Assembly (NCBI GenBank): GCA_023548195.1
Contig: JAJHZJ010000531.1
Location: forward strand, 5,144,302-5,208,301
Direction: 5' to 3'
Length of the DNA: 64,000 nucleotides
DNA from: Bettongia penicillata ogilbyi
Taxonomy: Eukaryota > Chordata > Mammalia > Diprotodontia > Potoroidae
The position numbers and the translations under genes were made by a program. Shown here in pieces: positions 43,359 through 54,391 of the stretch. The notes beneath the pieces were generated by a model. The model did not search any database and was not told the DNA's origin. It saw only the letters and a program-made list of their open reading frames with translations. Each line of letters begins with the position of its first letter. Position 1 is the first letter of the stretch.

Positions 43359-44190
43359 AATAGAAAATGAGTGAATAAATCCATTTACCTAAGCAAAGCA
43401 GAAACTAGAAGTCAGGTAAGAGCAGACCAAAGAATGTGGAATAACAAAGGAACCATTTCACTGGAAATGAGGTAGAACACCCCAGCTCAACCAGAGATAA
43501 AGAATGATCTCACTGATCTCACTGAAGAAAAACTCCTGTCCACAGTCTTGAGGGTTGCAAATTCTGGAAGGGAAGAGACATTGGCAGGTCAATTTCACCT
43601 TTCCCTAAATGTCAGTAACTCTGAGAGCCATTCAAAAAGTCTGTACTTGTGCTTTTCTCTTTCAATTATACCTCTGGAAGTCCTTCAGAATCCTCCCATA
43701 ATCTGTACAATTCCCTTCTCCACTCATAAAAGTTCACAGCACCATGCTCATCATTTTCTCGGTGAATTGAGTCATATTTCTTTCTGAAAACATAGGACGC
43801 AACTTCCCAGGGCTGTGCTACAGAGCACCTCTCTGGATCAAGTCAGCTTTATATACTGTATCACACTCTTTTTGTGAGGGAGGAAAGAGTACAAACAAAG
43901 AGGAACTTGATTGAGCACAGATTTCCCATCATCCACTAGTAAAATCTTCACTGAGGTTCTCCCTGGATGCCTCCTTCTGGTATAGAAGTAATGCTGGGTG
44001 ATTGAAGGATATACCTGAAGCCCCCTTCTCTGGTGGAACTTACCTACCTGTAAAGGTTTGGATGATGGACCCCAGTACTGGACATGAAAGTTGAACTTGA
44101 ACCATCCTAGCTAGGATAGGAGGCTCATCACCAACATGGTTGACAGATGATGACTTTTTTAGCCACAGCAATTCTCAAAGACCATTTAAG
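43359..44190. other. No recognised feature
   Basis: A 79-codon frame (43548-43787) has no recognisable signature. Confidence 0.5.
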
Positions 44191-44403
44191 TCAGAGGTGT
44201 GTCAAACATGGCCCTAAACTCTCCTGAGTGTAGTCTGAACCAGACTAAAATGTTATTGGGAAATATTTTAAATGGAAATAGAATAAAACATAGATAATGT
44301 TAATATGTGGTTTTTTAAAAAAGGCAATATATTGCCAGCAAGGATCCTTATGTATGGTTTAGTGGTCCCCATTTCTATTTGAATTTGGCACAACTCATCT
44401 AAG
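44191..44403. mobile_element. Small non-autonomous hAT-like element (MITE)
   Basis: Opens CAGAGGTGTGTCAAACATGG and closes near TGAATTTGGCACAACTCA, degenerate inverted ends of the 'caggggtgtcaaac...gtttgacacccctg' type. The interior (ATTGGGAAATATTTTAAATG, AAGGATCCTTATGTATGGTT) fits the family as I remember it. TTAAGT and CTAAGT flank the ends, a possible decayed 8-bp target duplication. Confidence 0.65.
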
Positions 44404-44405
44404 TC

Positions 44406-46310
44406 ATAGGAGGGGTGATGTGATGTTTCTGTGGGTGATGCTATGATTCCTTATCAATAAAACCAAGGACCTTTGAAATATTAAGGTAACTAAAGCCTAC
44501 CCACAGATTGGCTGGCACAGTTTATGTCAATGGTTGCCATTTTTTGTCACATGACCCTATCAGTAATCCCTAGTGAGCATGATGGTGGGAGTGGGGCAAG
44601 GGTGATAGATTTTTCTAATGTTATCTTCACAGATACTGTGGTCAGAGTTAAGTGATAACAGTCTTGGGGCACCAATTCTGGGTTCAAAAAAGAGAATGTT
44701 GCGAACTTGTGTAGCTTGAAGGGGATGGGGAAAATATTGAACAATAGTACTTAAAATATTGTTGTAGTTGTGTTGGAGATAAGATCCATAACTGGATATC
44801 ATTAGGTGGAAAGGATGTGAACCATCTTTCCACTCACAGATTGTTGGACCACATGCCTTTTAGGGTCAAGCTAGCTCCATAGAGGCCCCATAACCCACTT
44901 TGGAGACCATTGGCTTAGGGGACAGTCACTCATTCCTACTCAACACGGTCTGGGTTGGACACTAGACCAATTTACTCAACCTTGAAGTTGAAAGTCACAT
45001 GGTTAGGTCTGGTGAGATTCTCAGACTCTCTCAGGACCTTCTCTCTGTACATGCTTTCTAGATTATCTCTTCTAGACATGGAGTTGCTTCACTTTACCTC
45101 TGTTCTGCAACCTCATTGCCATTTTTTTTTTTTGGTCATGGTTTCTGTCCTATGGATGAAAATACTCCCTTACATTTCCTTTAAAAATAAATGAGTTTTA
45201 GGTTAGCTTGCTTTGATGTTGATGTCATTTCCTTCATCCTCCTTGTATAGGTATCTATGGGTTTAGCTCCTAGAAGACATCTCATCACACAACCCATTCA
45301 TTTCTCTCTGGTCTAATCCATTTACCGGAAGCATATTCAGCTATTGATATGGCCCATTCTTCCCAAGTTTGATATCTTCATCTTTGGTTCTGAGTTAGTG
45401 TCTTAGCCAAGTTTCACTGGTGGCTATGTGGTTTTGGTGGATGGTACTATGATTCCGGTGGCCTATTTGAATTTCATTTGATCCTTCTGATATCCAACAT
45501 GAGGCTGTCTCTTCCTGTTGCAATGCTCATACCTCCATTGGACCTCCCACTAGGGTCTTGTTTGGGACTGAGAGATGCCTTCAGGGTAGAGATGACTAAC
45601 ATACCCTGAGTCCAATGACTGATCACCCTTTTCCTGGCTCAGGTTACCAGCCTTACCCACTTCCTCAAGTTTTCTTTGATGACTCACTGAGGTGTGCCCC
45701 AAGGGCATTCCCTCCCCTCCCAAAGAATCATATCCTTTCACATTAAAAAAAACCCCAAACTTTTTATACACAGTGACAATAACAATTTCCACCAAAAGAG
45801 AGAGAAGGTTATTCTCCCAGACCTTAAAGCAGTCAAACTGTACAAACTACCTGTCTCAAATATTCACTAATTGAAGCCCTTGGAGTTTGACTGTGATGTT
45901 TACTCCTAGCAAAGCCTAACTTCCTTTTCTTAAATAAGTTGGGGAAAGGGCCAAAGAAAAGGCACTTAAGACTCCTTGGATATCAAATAACTCTTACCAA
46001 AGAGCATTTTGTTGAGTTAAGTGTAAATGAATCAGAAACATATGTATCACATTTCTCCTAAGATGCACATGTTTAAAATGTGGGGAAATGGACTTGGCCA
46101 AATACATTAGGGTTTCATCAAATAATCATTTAGGGTATTTAACAAATCCACCAAATGAAGGAGTCTGTCCATTTCTCCTTCTCTCTGTAGTGTCGTTGAC
46201 CTTTGAGGAGGTGAACAATAAACCTCTACTGACTCTGTATGTCTGTTTCCACTTATAATAGAATCATTCCAAGCAAGATTTTGGACTTGTTAAGTAGTTG
46301 AGAATCAGTG
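44406..46310. other. Long stretch with no recognised repeat
   Basis: About 1.9 kb, one of the longest unassigned blocks. Frames of 60-81 codons (44547-44802, 44955-45194, 45550-45874) show no domains. It is a reasonable place to test for conserved non-coding sequence. Confidence 0.45.
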
Positions 46311-46314
46311 TAAT

Positions 46315-46385
46315 CACATTTGTATAGTGCTTTGAGGTTTATACATGCTTTACATTTCAATATTCCCTTAAGTGAGAGTAACATT
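46315..46385 (-). mobile_element. MIR3-type SINE fragment (antisense)
   Basis: TTTGTATAGTGCTTTGAGGT and ATGCTTTACATTTCAATATT. Confidence 0.45.
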
Positions 46386-46624
46386 AAAGTAGTTCCTCAT
46401 TAAAGCTACATACTTAGGGGAATTATTTAATTTAATAAATAAAAAAACATGAATCATTTGCCACTAGGAGATTATTTAGCAGAAGACTTTGTGTACCTAA
46501 ATTGGTCTTTTAAGTATGGAAAATGTTTATGCCATTCACATACTTAAGAAACATATTTTAGGGGCTGTAATTACATTCTCTACACTTGAGTGAACTGATA
46601 ATATCCTCCATGCGGGTATTCCTT

Positions 46625-46810
46625 TCACTGGTTCAGATTACTTCTCCATATCTTTCCAAGCTGTTCATTTTTTCCCCCTTATATTTCCATAAAACCTCTA
46701 TAGATGATTTATCCAATACAGTAAATATTGCCTTCTATTTCTTTTCATAGCGCTTAGTATAGTGCCTGGCATATAATAGGTTCTTAATAAATGTTTATTG
46801 ACTGACTGAA
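46625..46810 (+). mobile_element. L2 3' end
   Basis: TAGCGCTTAGTATAGTGCCT, GGCATATAATAGGTTCTTAA and AATGTTTATTGACTGACTGA. Confidence 0.8.
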
Positions 46811-47570
46811 ATTACGTACTGATATCTTGCAGGTACTCCTGTATTAGGACCATGTATCTGTTACCTTTTATTCTTGCTACACACTCAGTCCATCATCATA
46901 CGTGTTCTTGATAATGTCCATGAGGCAGGAGAAATATGTTAAACCTTCTCCCTGCCCTCAGTGTAGGCTAGGCTACTGAGACTTTCCTTGAAACTTGGTT
47001 TGCTCAGTGAACTAACCTCATTGCCTGGGTATGAAGCAGTTTTGAAGGGCTGGAGGGGCTCTCTCTTGTTTAGTTAGTGGATCAATAATGGGATCTTTGC
47101 TCCTCTAAATCAAATCTAGGAGTTCTCACTGGCTATCTTTGCTGAATGTTCTTCCTCAGCAGTGATTAAGTACAGTTATGTCTTCTATCTCTTGGAGTTA
47201 GAGGTGTGGTACCTTCACATTCTAGAAAATCTGCACAAAATTTTTGTCCCTCTCTTCATACCAGAGAAATCTAACTTTTTTCTTTCTTTTTTTTATTATG
47301 GGGTGCTTGCAGTACCTTATTGTGAAATCTGGGTTGATATTATATAACATTATACATATATTTTATGTATTTCTGGGTTTTTAAACTTTTCTGTCATCTG
47401 CTGACCTTAGCAAGTCATGTGCAGCTTCTACAAAACTTCCCCAAATTTACGATTGACTTTCTTAGGCTGACCCATGAAACCACAATGGGCTAATTCATGA
47501 TGTGCAAGGGATAAAAGATCTCCTTTTCTTAACTGTTGAATGACCAATGAATGACTTCTTTTGTTTCAAT
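46811..47570. other. No recognised feature
   Basis: No family or coding signature identified. Confidence 0.5.
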
Positions 47571-47798
47571 TAGCTGTTGTTATTGAGTCGTTTCAGTCCT
47601 GTCCAACTCTGGGGTTTTCTTGGCAAAGAATCGTTTACCCATGCCTTTCTCCAGCTCATTTTACAGATGGAAACTGAAGTTAACAGGGTAAAGTGACTTG
47701 TCCAGGGTCACACAGCTAGTAAAATCTGAGGCCAGATTTGAACTCAGGAAGAGGAGCCTTTCTGACTCCATGCATGGTACTCTATCCACTGTATCAAC
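47571..47798 (-). mobile_element. Mar-1-type CORE-SINE (antisense)
   Basis: AGCTGTTGTTATTGAGTCGT, CTTGTCCAGGGTCACACAGC and GGTACTCTATCCACTGTATC. Confidence 0.9.
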
Positions 47799-47905
47799 AT
47801 TAAACCTAAATTGCAAAGGGACTGACCCAAGTCAGGTCCAGCCTAGAATAATCTTTATACTAACATAAATCTTTGCTGTTAGCATGCTTTCATTGAATCT
47901 AAGAG

Positions 47906-48085
47906 GTAGAATGTATTTTTTATTTTTTAAAAAGATAAGCATTTTGGAATAGAGATTCATGGTTTCATGTGCTGTCCTCTTTCTGTGTTTTGTTTTACAC
48001 ATGAAAGCACTTGTGAGGTTTTGTTTTGTGGGATATTTTTGGTGTTTGTTAAGTTTGGAATGTTAAAAATTAAATAAAAGAAATA
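47906..48085 (+). mobile_element. Possible L1 3' end
   Basis: TTTGTTTTACACATGAAAGC, GTTTTGTTTTGTGGGATATT and the end AAATTAAATAAAAGAAATAA recall L1 3' UTR text. Uncertain. Confidence 0.35.
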
Positions 48086-48119
48086 AAATCCAGCAAGTTC
48101 ATTCACACAACATAATTTT

Positions 48120-48475
48120 TTTCAGACTTTTTCAGTTGATGTGTATCCACTTGCTGTCCACCTCTTCCACCCAACTTTTGGATACTATATATATTTGTGT
48201 ACATGTGGATCATTTCCTCTTTGTTTGATCTCTTTGGGAATATAAAATTAGTGGAGGTATTTCTGGGTCAAAAGGCACACACAGTTTAGTCACTCTGAGA
48301 GCATCCTTCTGAACGGCTTTCCAGAACAGTTGGATCAATTAATTCACAACTCTACCAACAATGCTGACCTGTAGCCTCACCAATAATCATCATTTTCATT
48401 GTATTTTTGTCTATTTCTCATTTTGGTTTGGCAAAATCAAACAATAGCAATAACAAAATTCCATCACCTGATGGC
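48120..48475 (-). mobile_element. L1 LINE fragment (antisense)
   Basis: TCAGTTGATGTGTATCCACT, GGTATTTCTGGGTCAAAAGG, CGGCTTTCCAGAACAGTTGG and AATTCACAACTCTACCAACA. Confidence 0.75.
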
Positions 48476-49125
48476 CAATATAATTAGCTTCTGGTACTTT
48501 GAAACTATTACCAGATCAGTACCTAAAGCCTTTCTGACTTGGTAGAACCTGCTAGACTTTTGACTCTACTTGGTATAGGCTTCAAGAGCCCACTGTTACC
48601 TTGATGCTACAATGAGGCATGCAACTTTTTGGGTCAAGTACAAGGCATTTCTTTGTCATGGAAAGTACGGATCATTGTACTAGATTAATTGTAGCAGTGA
48701 GAGTTCCTGTCTGAGAGCCTCAACAGTATCCTAGGACAGATGCTAAATGTCCTCTTACAATAATTTGTCTAATTGCTTAAAAGTGAAATCATGTAAAGTG
48801 AAGGAAGCATAGAGTTTTTGTCTTGAGTCTAACCAGGATTCAGGACATGTACTAGAATACCTACGGTCAACTTTTGTCACTCCCTTTTTCTCATATTTGT
48901 CATCACCTCTTTCCTTCCTATTAATTCAGAGTCGTTGGTGAAACACACCATTTATTTCCTTGCTCTGTCCTCAGGCTCTGAGTTGCTCAAATTCCTTATT
49001 CCTTACTATAAGAATCTCTTAATCTATTTTATAATTCTACATCTAGATGACATCAATTGTATTTCCCGAGAGAATTGCCATTATTTTACTGTGTTTGTTT
49101 CTTGTCTGTCAGGCTAAGTTAAGAG

Positions 49126-49126
<1 letters not shown>
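48476..49126. other. No recognised feature
   Basis: No family or coding signature identified. Confidence 0.5.

Positions 49127-49169
<43 letters not shown>
49127..49169. repeat. (GT)n microsatellite
   Basis: About 21 uninterrupted TG units. Confidence 0.95.
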
Positions 49170-49175
<6 letters not shown>

Positions 49176-49209
49176 CTTAGAAAACTGTTTGTCGCATTAG
49201 GATATTATT

Positions 49210-49880
49210 AACTTGTGGAAACAAATTGGAATGGATGTTGGAGGTGATTTAGTTCAATTCTCCAAACAGGGTAAGAATTAAAGCCTCCATCACACTAGTA
49301 GGCAGTCACCTCTGCTTTATTTGCCTGGAAAGTCCCTCCTTTTAGAAGCAGCCTATTTTATTGTTGAAGAGTTCTGTTTTTAAGAAAGTTACTGTGTGCT
49401 GTACGAAAAATTGATTTCTTCTGACTTTTAACCATTGGTCATGTTTCTAACGTCTAGAACAATAAAACATTTATTTGCTTCTCCATGTATTCCTCAAATG
49501 TTTGAAGATATTTAGTTTGAAGAAGATGTTTAGCTTACAGAAAATAAGAGGAGGGAAAAATCACTTCTCCTTTACCTTTTCTTCTTCAGGATAAACATCT
49601 CAAGGTTCTGAATTAGTCCTGGTATTACCATTGTGGCTGTTATACTCTGGAAAGTATAGTTTGCCAAAGCACCTCTTAATATTTTATGCCCAGACATGGA
49701 AATTTCAGATGTGGTTTGACTCACTCAGAGTGTGGTGCCCTTGCTTTGTACCTTAATCTAGACACTCAAATGGATCTGTGAAAGTTCCTTCCAATGATGC
49801 ACTTCCAACCCATTCATTCCTGCTCATATGTACATTTCCTGTTCTTGACTTTCCATAAATTCACCAGAGGGAGGCCACCC
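49210..49880 (-). mobile_element. CR1/L3-type LINE (antisense)
   Basis: GGTGATTTAGTTCAATTCTC, GTCCCTCCTTTTAGAAGCAG, CTTCAGGATAAACATCTCAA, GTTCTGAATTAGTCCTGGTA and TTCAGATGTGGTTTGACTCA follow the antisense CR1 3' region in order. Confidence 0.6.
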
Positions 49881-50069
49881 AATGTGCAGGAGGCTTACTA
49901 CACTTTCTCTTTACATCATGAGGGATACTCATGTCACGAATACTAGTGGATACTGAGTAGAGGGTAATATGGCTATTAACCCATCATCCCTCACCATCAG
50001 CAAGTAACCAGTCAGATCTTCTTTTCTCATACTACAATTCCTTGTCAATAACCTTTATTCTTGTTCTTC

Positions 50070-50375
50070 TTTGAATTCCTAATTGATATATTGCTGGTTT
50101 ACACACACCATCCACATGCCTGTTGCTCTCTCTGTGATATTAATTTTTAAATCTTTAAAGACTGTTTTATGCCATGTCTGGATGACATATAGCAAGATTG
50201 GTAGAGTGAGAGAATTTAAAAGATGGGCCTCTGCTTTAAGGAAAAGGTTGGCATCTTTAATGTTTTGTGGGTTTCTGAAAGCAGTCTGCCCTGCTTTCCA
50301 TCTCTTGTTCCACTCTGGACCAAACATTGTTCCTTTCTACCATGTGTTCCAGATGAATATACTGATGTGAAGTGC
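50070..50375 (-). mobile_element. Ancient RTE-clade LINE fragment (antisense)
   Basis: The minus-strand frame at 50079-50327 contains EWNKRWKAGQTAFRNPQNIK and HLLNSLTLPILLYVIQTWHK. These match the RTE C-terminal pattern 'LNRR-AGW-AF...HLFN-TVLPAL-Y--ETW'. The same family appears in plus orientation at 61168-62880. Confidence 0.6.
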
Positions 50376-50682
50376 TATATATAGGTTGTCTGTCCAAATG
50401 TATGTTGTAATCTAGGCATTACACCATAGGAGAGTCTTGTGCAAAAGCCTCAGCTTGGGCTCTGGGTTATACTTCAGTTGGAAGAAGAGATGAAAAATAC
50501 TGCACATGCCTCCAAGTTTTTCAATTTTCTGTTGATGCCTAAGGAGGAACCAGATATGCACAGGGCTTTGTTTTATTTGTTTTTTTGCTTATATTATTAA
50601 TTTCCTTATGAACCAACTGAACTGGACAGTGGAATGGTTAAATTCTGGCAGGCTCTCTAGCAAATCTTAGCTATACATTCTG
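50376..50682. other. No recognised feature
   Basis: No family identified. Confidence 0.45.
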
Positions 50683-50812
50683 AGAAAGAGCTAGGTGGCA
50701 TAGCAGATAGAGTCCTCAGCTACCAGGAAGACTGAGTTCAAACCCTGCCTCAGACACTGTGTGACCCAGGGCAAATCACTTTATCTCTATTTATTTCCTC
50801 ATTTGTAAAATC
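50683..50812 (+). mobile_element. SINE 5' part (Mar-1-like)
   Basis: GAGCTAGGTGGCATAGCAGA, GAAGACTGAGTTCAAACCCT and GTGTGACCCAGGGCAAATCA. The 3' half is missing. Confidence 0.8.
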
Positions 50813-51212
50813 CTGTACAAAAGGCTCATCTCATTAACCATGCCCCGCTTCTATAGCTGCCTTGCTCAGCAAAGGAGTCTTCAATCACCATGATGGATCA
50901 CTTCTGGTAACAGTCAAGGGATTCTTCCTATCTTTCTTTGTGCATGTGTCTTTATTTTGGCTCCCTTGAGTATGGACAACTAGTCTTCAGGAAGTCAACA
51001 TTCCTGTTTCATGGGATGTACCTCACATCCGCTTATAGCTTGTAAACTGTTGGTTGGCTTCAATGGTATTAGAGTTCTTTTCCTCTTTTTCTTTTTCGTA
51101 TCCTTCCACCTCTCCTCTGGACATCAGATTAAATTCCCCTATAGTCCCATCTATGTTTTCTTTTTCTTCCTGGTTTTTCCCTGGATTACTCCTCTTATTT
51201 CTAGGAATGCTT
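50813..51212. other. No recognised feature
   Basis: Pyrimidine-rich near 51080-51180. A 120-codon frame starting at 51011 runs into the SINE and is not a gene. Confidence 0.45.
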
Positions 51213-51511
51213 CGGGGCAGCTAGGGGGTGCAGTGGGTAGAGCACCAGTGCAGGAGTCAAGAGGACCTGAGTTCAAATCTCACCTCAGACACTTGACACT
51301 CACTAGCTGTGTGATCTCGGGCAAGTCACTTAACCCCAATTGCCTCATCCTGGGTCATCTCCAGTCATCCTGATGGATTCAGATGGCTCTGGAGAAGAAG
51401 TAAGGCTGGTGACCTGCACAGCCCTCCCTCACTCAAACCAAAGCCAGTTGCAAGTCATGTCATCATTTCTCTGATGGCATGGTCTTCTTTGGCAACGAGA
51501 AACGAACACAC
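51213..51511 (+). mobile_element. Composite tRNA-headed SINE (WSINE1-like), near full length
   Basis: The head and CORE-like region (GGGGCAGCTAGGGGGTGCAG to GGCAAGTCACTTAACCCCAA) match Mar-1. From about 51350 the body switches to ATCTCCAGTCATCCTGATGG, GATGGCTCTGGAGAAGAAGT and CCCTCCCTCACTCAAACCAA, and ends GCATGGTCTTCTTTGGCAAC then GAGAAACGAAC. It is the best preserved of the shared-tail SINEs. Resemblance to the WSINE1 group is from memory. Confidence 0.85.
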
Positions 51512-52054
51512 TCCAGTGGAACCCTTCATTCTCTTTAAAAGCTAAAGGGAAAAAGATATTCTCTCAAGTCTGTTCACCTAATTCTCTAACAGGAAAACCA
51601 ACTTGCATTTGTAAAACCCATAATTAATGACTACTTCATTCAGGAAAACAAACATACTACATACCCTGAAGGTCCCTGGAAGAGATTCCCTCAGAGGCAT
51701 ATTTCATATGTCTCATAATGAATTGTAGTACTTTGTGGCTTCTCCTGGGAACTCCCCTTGTAAACTGTGGTAGAAATTGTCCTTTCCCATATGTGTTCGT
51801 ATTGCTCATGGGACAGAATGATTTTATACCTACATGGGCCTGTCTTTTATCATGTAATAGTATACATATAAGAAATCGAAGATGGAATTCCCTGATTAAT
51901 GCTATAAGCTCATGGGGAGGTAAGACTGTGTTTAGGATTTTGACTGTATTTCCCTATGAAGAGCGCAAATAAGGTAGAAATCACTGAATGGATGTTGCTT
52001 CAGACAAGCTGAGACCTGAGGAAGACCTTAGCTTAAAAAAGGTCAAATCCCCTA
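51512..52054. other. No recognised feature
   Basis: An 84-codon frame (51718-51972) has no recognisable domain. Confidence 0.45.
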
Positions 52055-52225
52055 TTGCGTCTGGAGTCATCTCCAGTCATCCTATCTTATGGCCACTGAA
52101 CTCAGATAATCCTGGAGAAGAGAGTGAGGTTGATGACTTGGCACAGCCCTGCCTCACTTAAATCCAATTCACTTGCAAGTTAATGACATCAGGAAGGTGA
52201 CTTTGAGAACGAAGGCTAAAAACAA
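52055..52225 (+). mobile_element. Shared-tail SINE fragment
   Basis: ATCTCCAGTCATCCTATCTT, CACAGCCCTGCCTCACTTAA and CAATTCACTTGCAAGTTAAT match the 3' half of 51213-51511. The head is missing. Confidence 0.8.
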
Positions 52226-52827
52226 TAACCATATGGTCAATAAATTAATTTTACCCAATTGCAGCAGGATGGATCAGTTGCTTGGCTTTGACAGTCTGGT
52301 TTTGAGATAGAGCTGCCCTTTCATCCTGGCCCCATAAAAGGAAATTGACAGACCTGTTTTGTTTTTTAATCTTTACATCTTTTGCTTTCTCCCCTTTCAT
52401 AGGCTAGAACAGAAGGCAGTAAAATTAACACCAGATTTAGGCCACTATGTGTGTGTATGGAGCGGGGAAGAGAGAGGATCACTCCTTGCCCTTTGCTAAT
52501 TAGAACCTTAGGACAGAGAACTACATGGGAGTTGCATGTTCTTCATCTATGCAGTCAAGTAGAATTTTTGGACCGTGTTTAGGCAGTAATTTAACTTTCC
52601 AACCTGAGCGATGGCAAACATGGAGATGAGAGTCTCATGGTCAAAATGGTGGAAACTCCTGAACTCCAGCCTCCTGGAGAGGAAAAGGGGGCTTTCTGGG
52701 AAACACCAAGCTGGGTATTCCCTCTCTAACAACTCCAATTGGGACAGATCTGGAATCAATGATTCTAGTGAGAGAAAGGGTTAAGGTTAGAGCCAGACTC
52801 TTGGGGTCCTCAAACCTGGCATCATTT
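52226..52827. other. No recognised feature
   Basis: A 70-codon reverse frame (52547-52759) is unremarkable. Confidence 0.45.
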
Positions 52828-53064
52828 TGTTGCTTTGCTATTTTTTTTTCAGTTGTGTCTGACTCTCAGTGATCCCTTTTGAGTTTTCTTGGCAAAGAAG
52901 AATGGTTTGCCATTTCCTTCTCAAACTCATTTTTATAGATGAAGAAACAGGGTTAAATGACTTGCCCAGGATCACACAGCTAGTAAGTGTCTGAGGTCAG
53001 ACTTGAACTTAAGAATATGAATCCTCAGGCCTGGCAATATATTCACTATGCCACCTTGCTTCCA
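52828..53064 (-). mobile_element. Mar-1-type CORE-SINE (antisense)
   Basis: CAGTTGTGTCTGACTCTCAG, TTGCCCAGGATCACACAGCT and ATTCACTATGCCACCTTGCT. Confidence 0.88.
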
Positions 53065-53287
53065 TTCTACGGGAAAGTAAATGATGTAGTCTTTGCCCTA
53101 TCCTATTAGTGTGAGTTGTTCATATACTATAGATCTGATAGGAAGGGAGTTGCCCTTCTTGGAACCCCTAGTCTGTTTTCCCTTAGTGCATGGATCAGTG
53201 TAGACTACAAGCCTTTAGGATAGTCCCATAAGGCTGGGATACTTTAGAGATTCCTTGGGCAACAAAGGCAAGGAATTCACTAGAATG

Positions 53288-53289
53288 GT

Positions 53290-53320
<31 letters not shown>

Positions 53321-53321
53321 G
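53288..53321. repeat. (GT)n microsatellite
   Basis: About 16 TG units with one interruption. Confidence 0.95.
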
Positions 53322-53727
53322 TTGCCCCTCTAACAATTCAAAGTTCATTTTCTTTCTGATACAAATATAAAGCACAGGGTGGCACAAAGAATCTGAAACA
53401 TAATGTGGGCCATGGGGCTGAATGGACCTACCAGAAAAGAAAGAGAATTATACCACTTGTCTATAGAGTATTGTGACTCCTTTATTCATTTCCCCCATTC
53501 TCTGTGGAATGAAATAGAGGTTGTGCATTGCTACTTTCAGAGCTTATGTGGTTCCTGGGGATCCTTTGACCTATAACTGCAGAGGCCTAGATATAAAGTA
53601 TATTCAGATACTTTCTCAACAACAACTTCTGAATGAATGACAAACAGTTATGATTTGGGGGATTGCCCCCAAAACTGAACTCCAAGGCAAAAAGCCTTGG
53701 TGCTAGGCTAATGGTTACATACAGAGT
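53322..53727. other. No repeat family; two adjacent perfect hairpins
   Basis: Hairpin 1 spans 53654-53673 (arms TTTGGGGG/CCCCCAAA, loop ATTG). Hairpin 2 spans 53682-53700 (arms CCAAGGC/GCCTTGG, loop AAAAA). Eight bases separate them. No gene or RNA family is recognised around them. Confidence 0.7.
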
Positions 53728-53930
53728 CAGTCATTTAGCATAGTAGAGAAAGCACTGAACCTGGAGTCAGGAAGGCCTGAGCTTAAACTGGCTTCAGATA
53801 TGTACTAGTTGTATGACCCTAGACTTAACTTCTGTCTGCCTCAATTTCCTCATCTGTCAAATGGGGATAATAATAGCACCAACTTCTAAGGGTTGTTGTG
53901 GGGATCAAATGAGAATCTTAATAAAGCTCC
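53728..53930 (+). mobile_element. MIR-type SINE
   Basis: AGCATAGTAGAGAAAGCACT, TTAACTTCTGTCTGCCTCAA and TAAGGGTTGTTGTGGGGATC. Confidence 0.8.
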
Positions 53931-54391
53931 CAGCCTCATCTAAGCACATGACCCACAAAGCAGCAATATTGTGCATGCCTGGTCCTGTCTACTTTCTCAC
54001 CTGCTATTGCTGCTTCTGGCTTCTATGCTAAATAACAACATTAATATACAATGTGACATTATTAACTCAGTATAATGTTATTGTAGTATTACTGCCAATA
54101 CTAACAATTACTACTAGTAATATCACTAATAAGTAAAACGCTAACTATTTTTAATAAGATCCTAGATAGATACACACTCAGAGGCCAAAGTAGAAAGAAA
54201 AAATGAGAGGAAGAAACGTCATGTGTTTCTTTCATCTCCTCACTTTCTCACGTTCACACTCACATATTCTTAATCATATCAACCTTCATAATACTGCAGG
54301 CTTAGAGAATCACACTCCTTTGGCACAAGCCTCATCTCCACTCCAGCTATGTTCCTCATTCTCCAAACTTTCTCTAGTGTTCTTGAGTCCG
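53931..54391. other. No recognised feature
   Basis: ATTA/TACTA-rich near 54040-54160. Otherwise unassigned. Confidence 0.45.

Noticed and set aside
51011..51373. 120-codon forward frame
   Set aside because: Its second half is the tRNA-like head of the SINE at 51213, and its first half is pyrimidine-rich low-complexity sequence.
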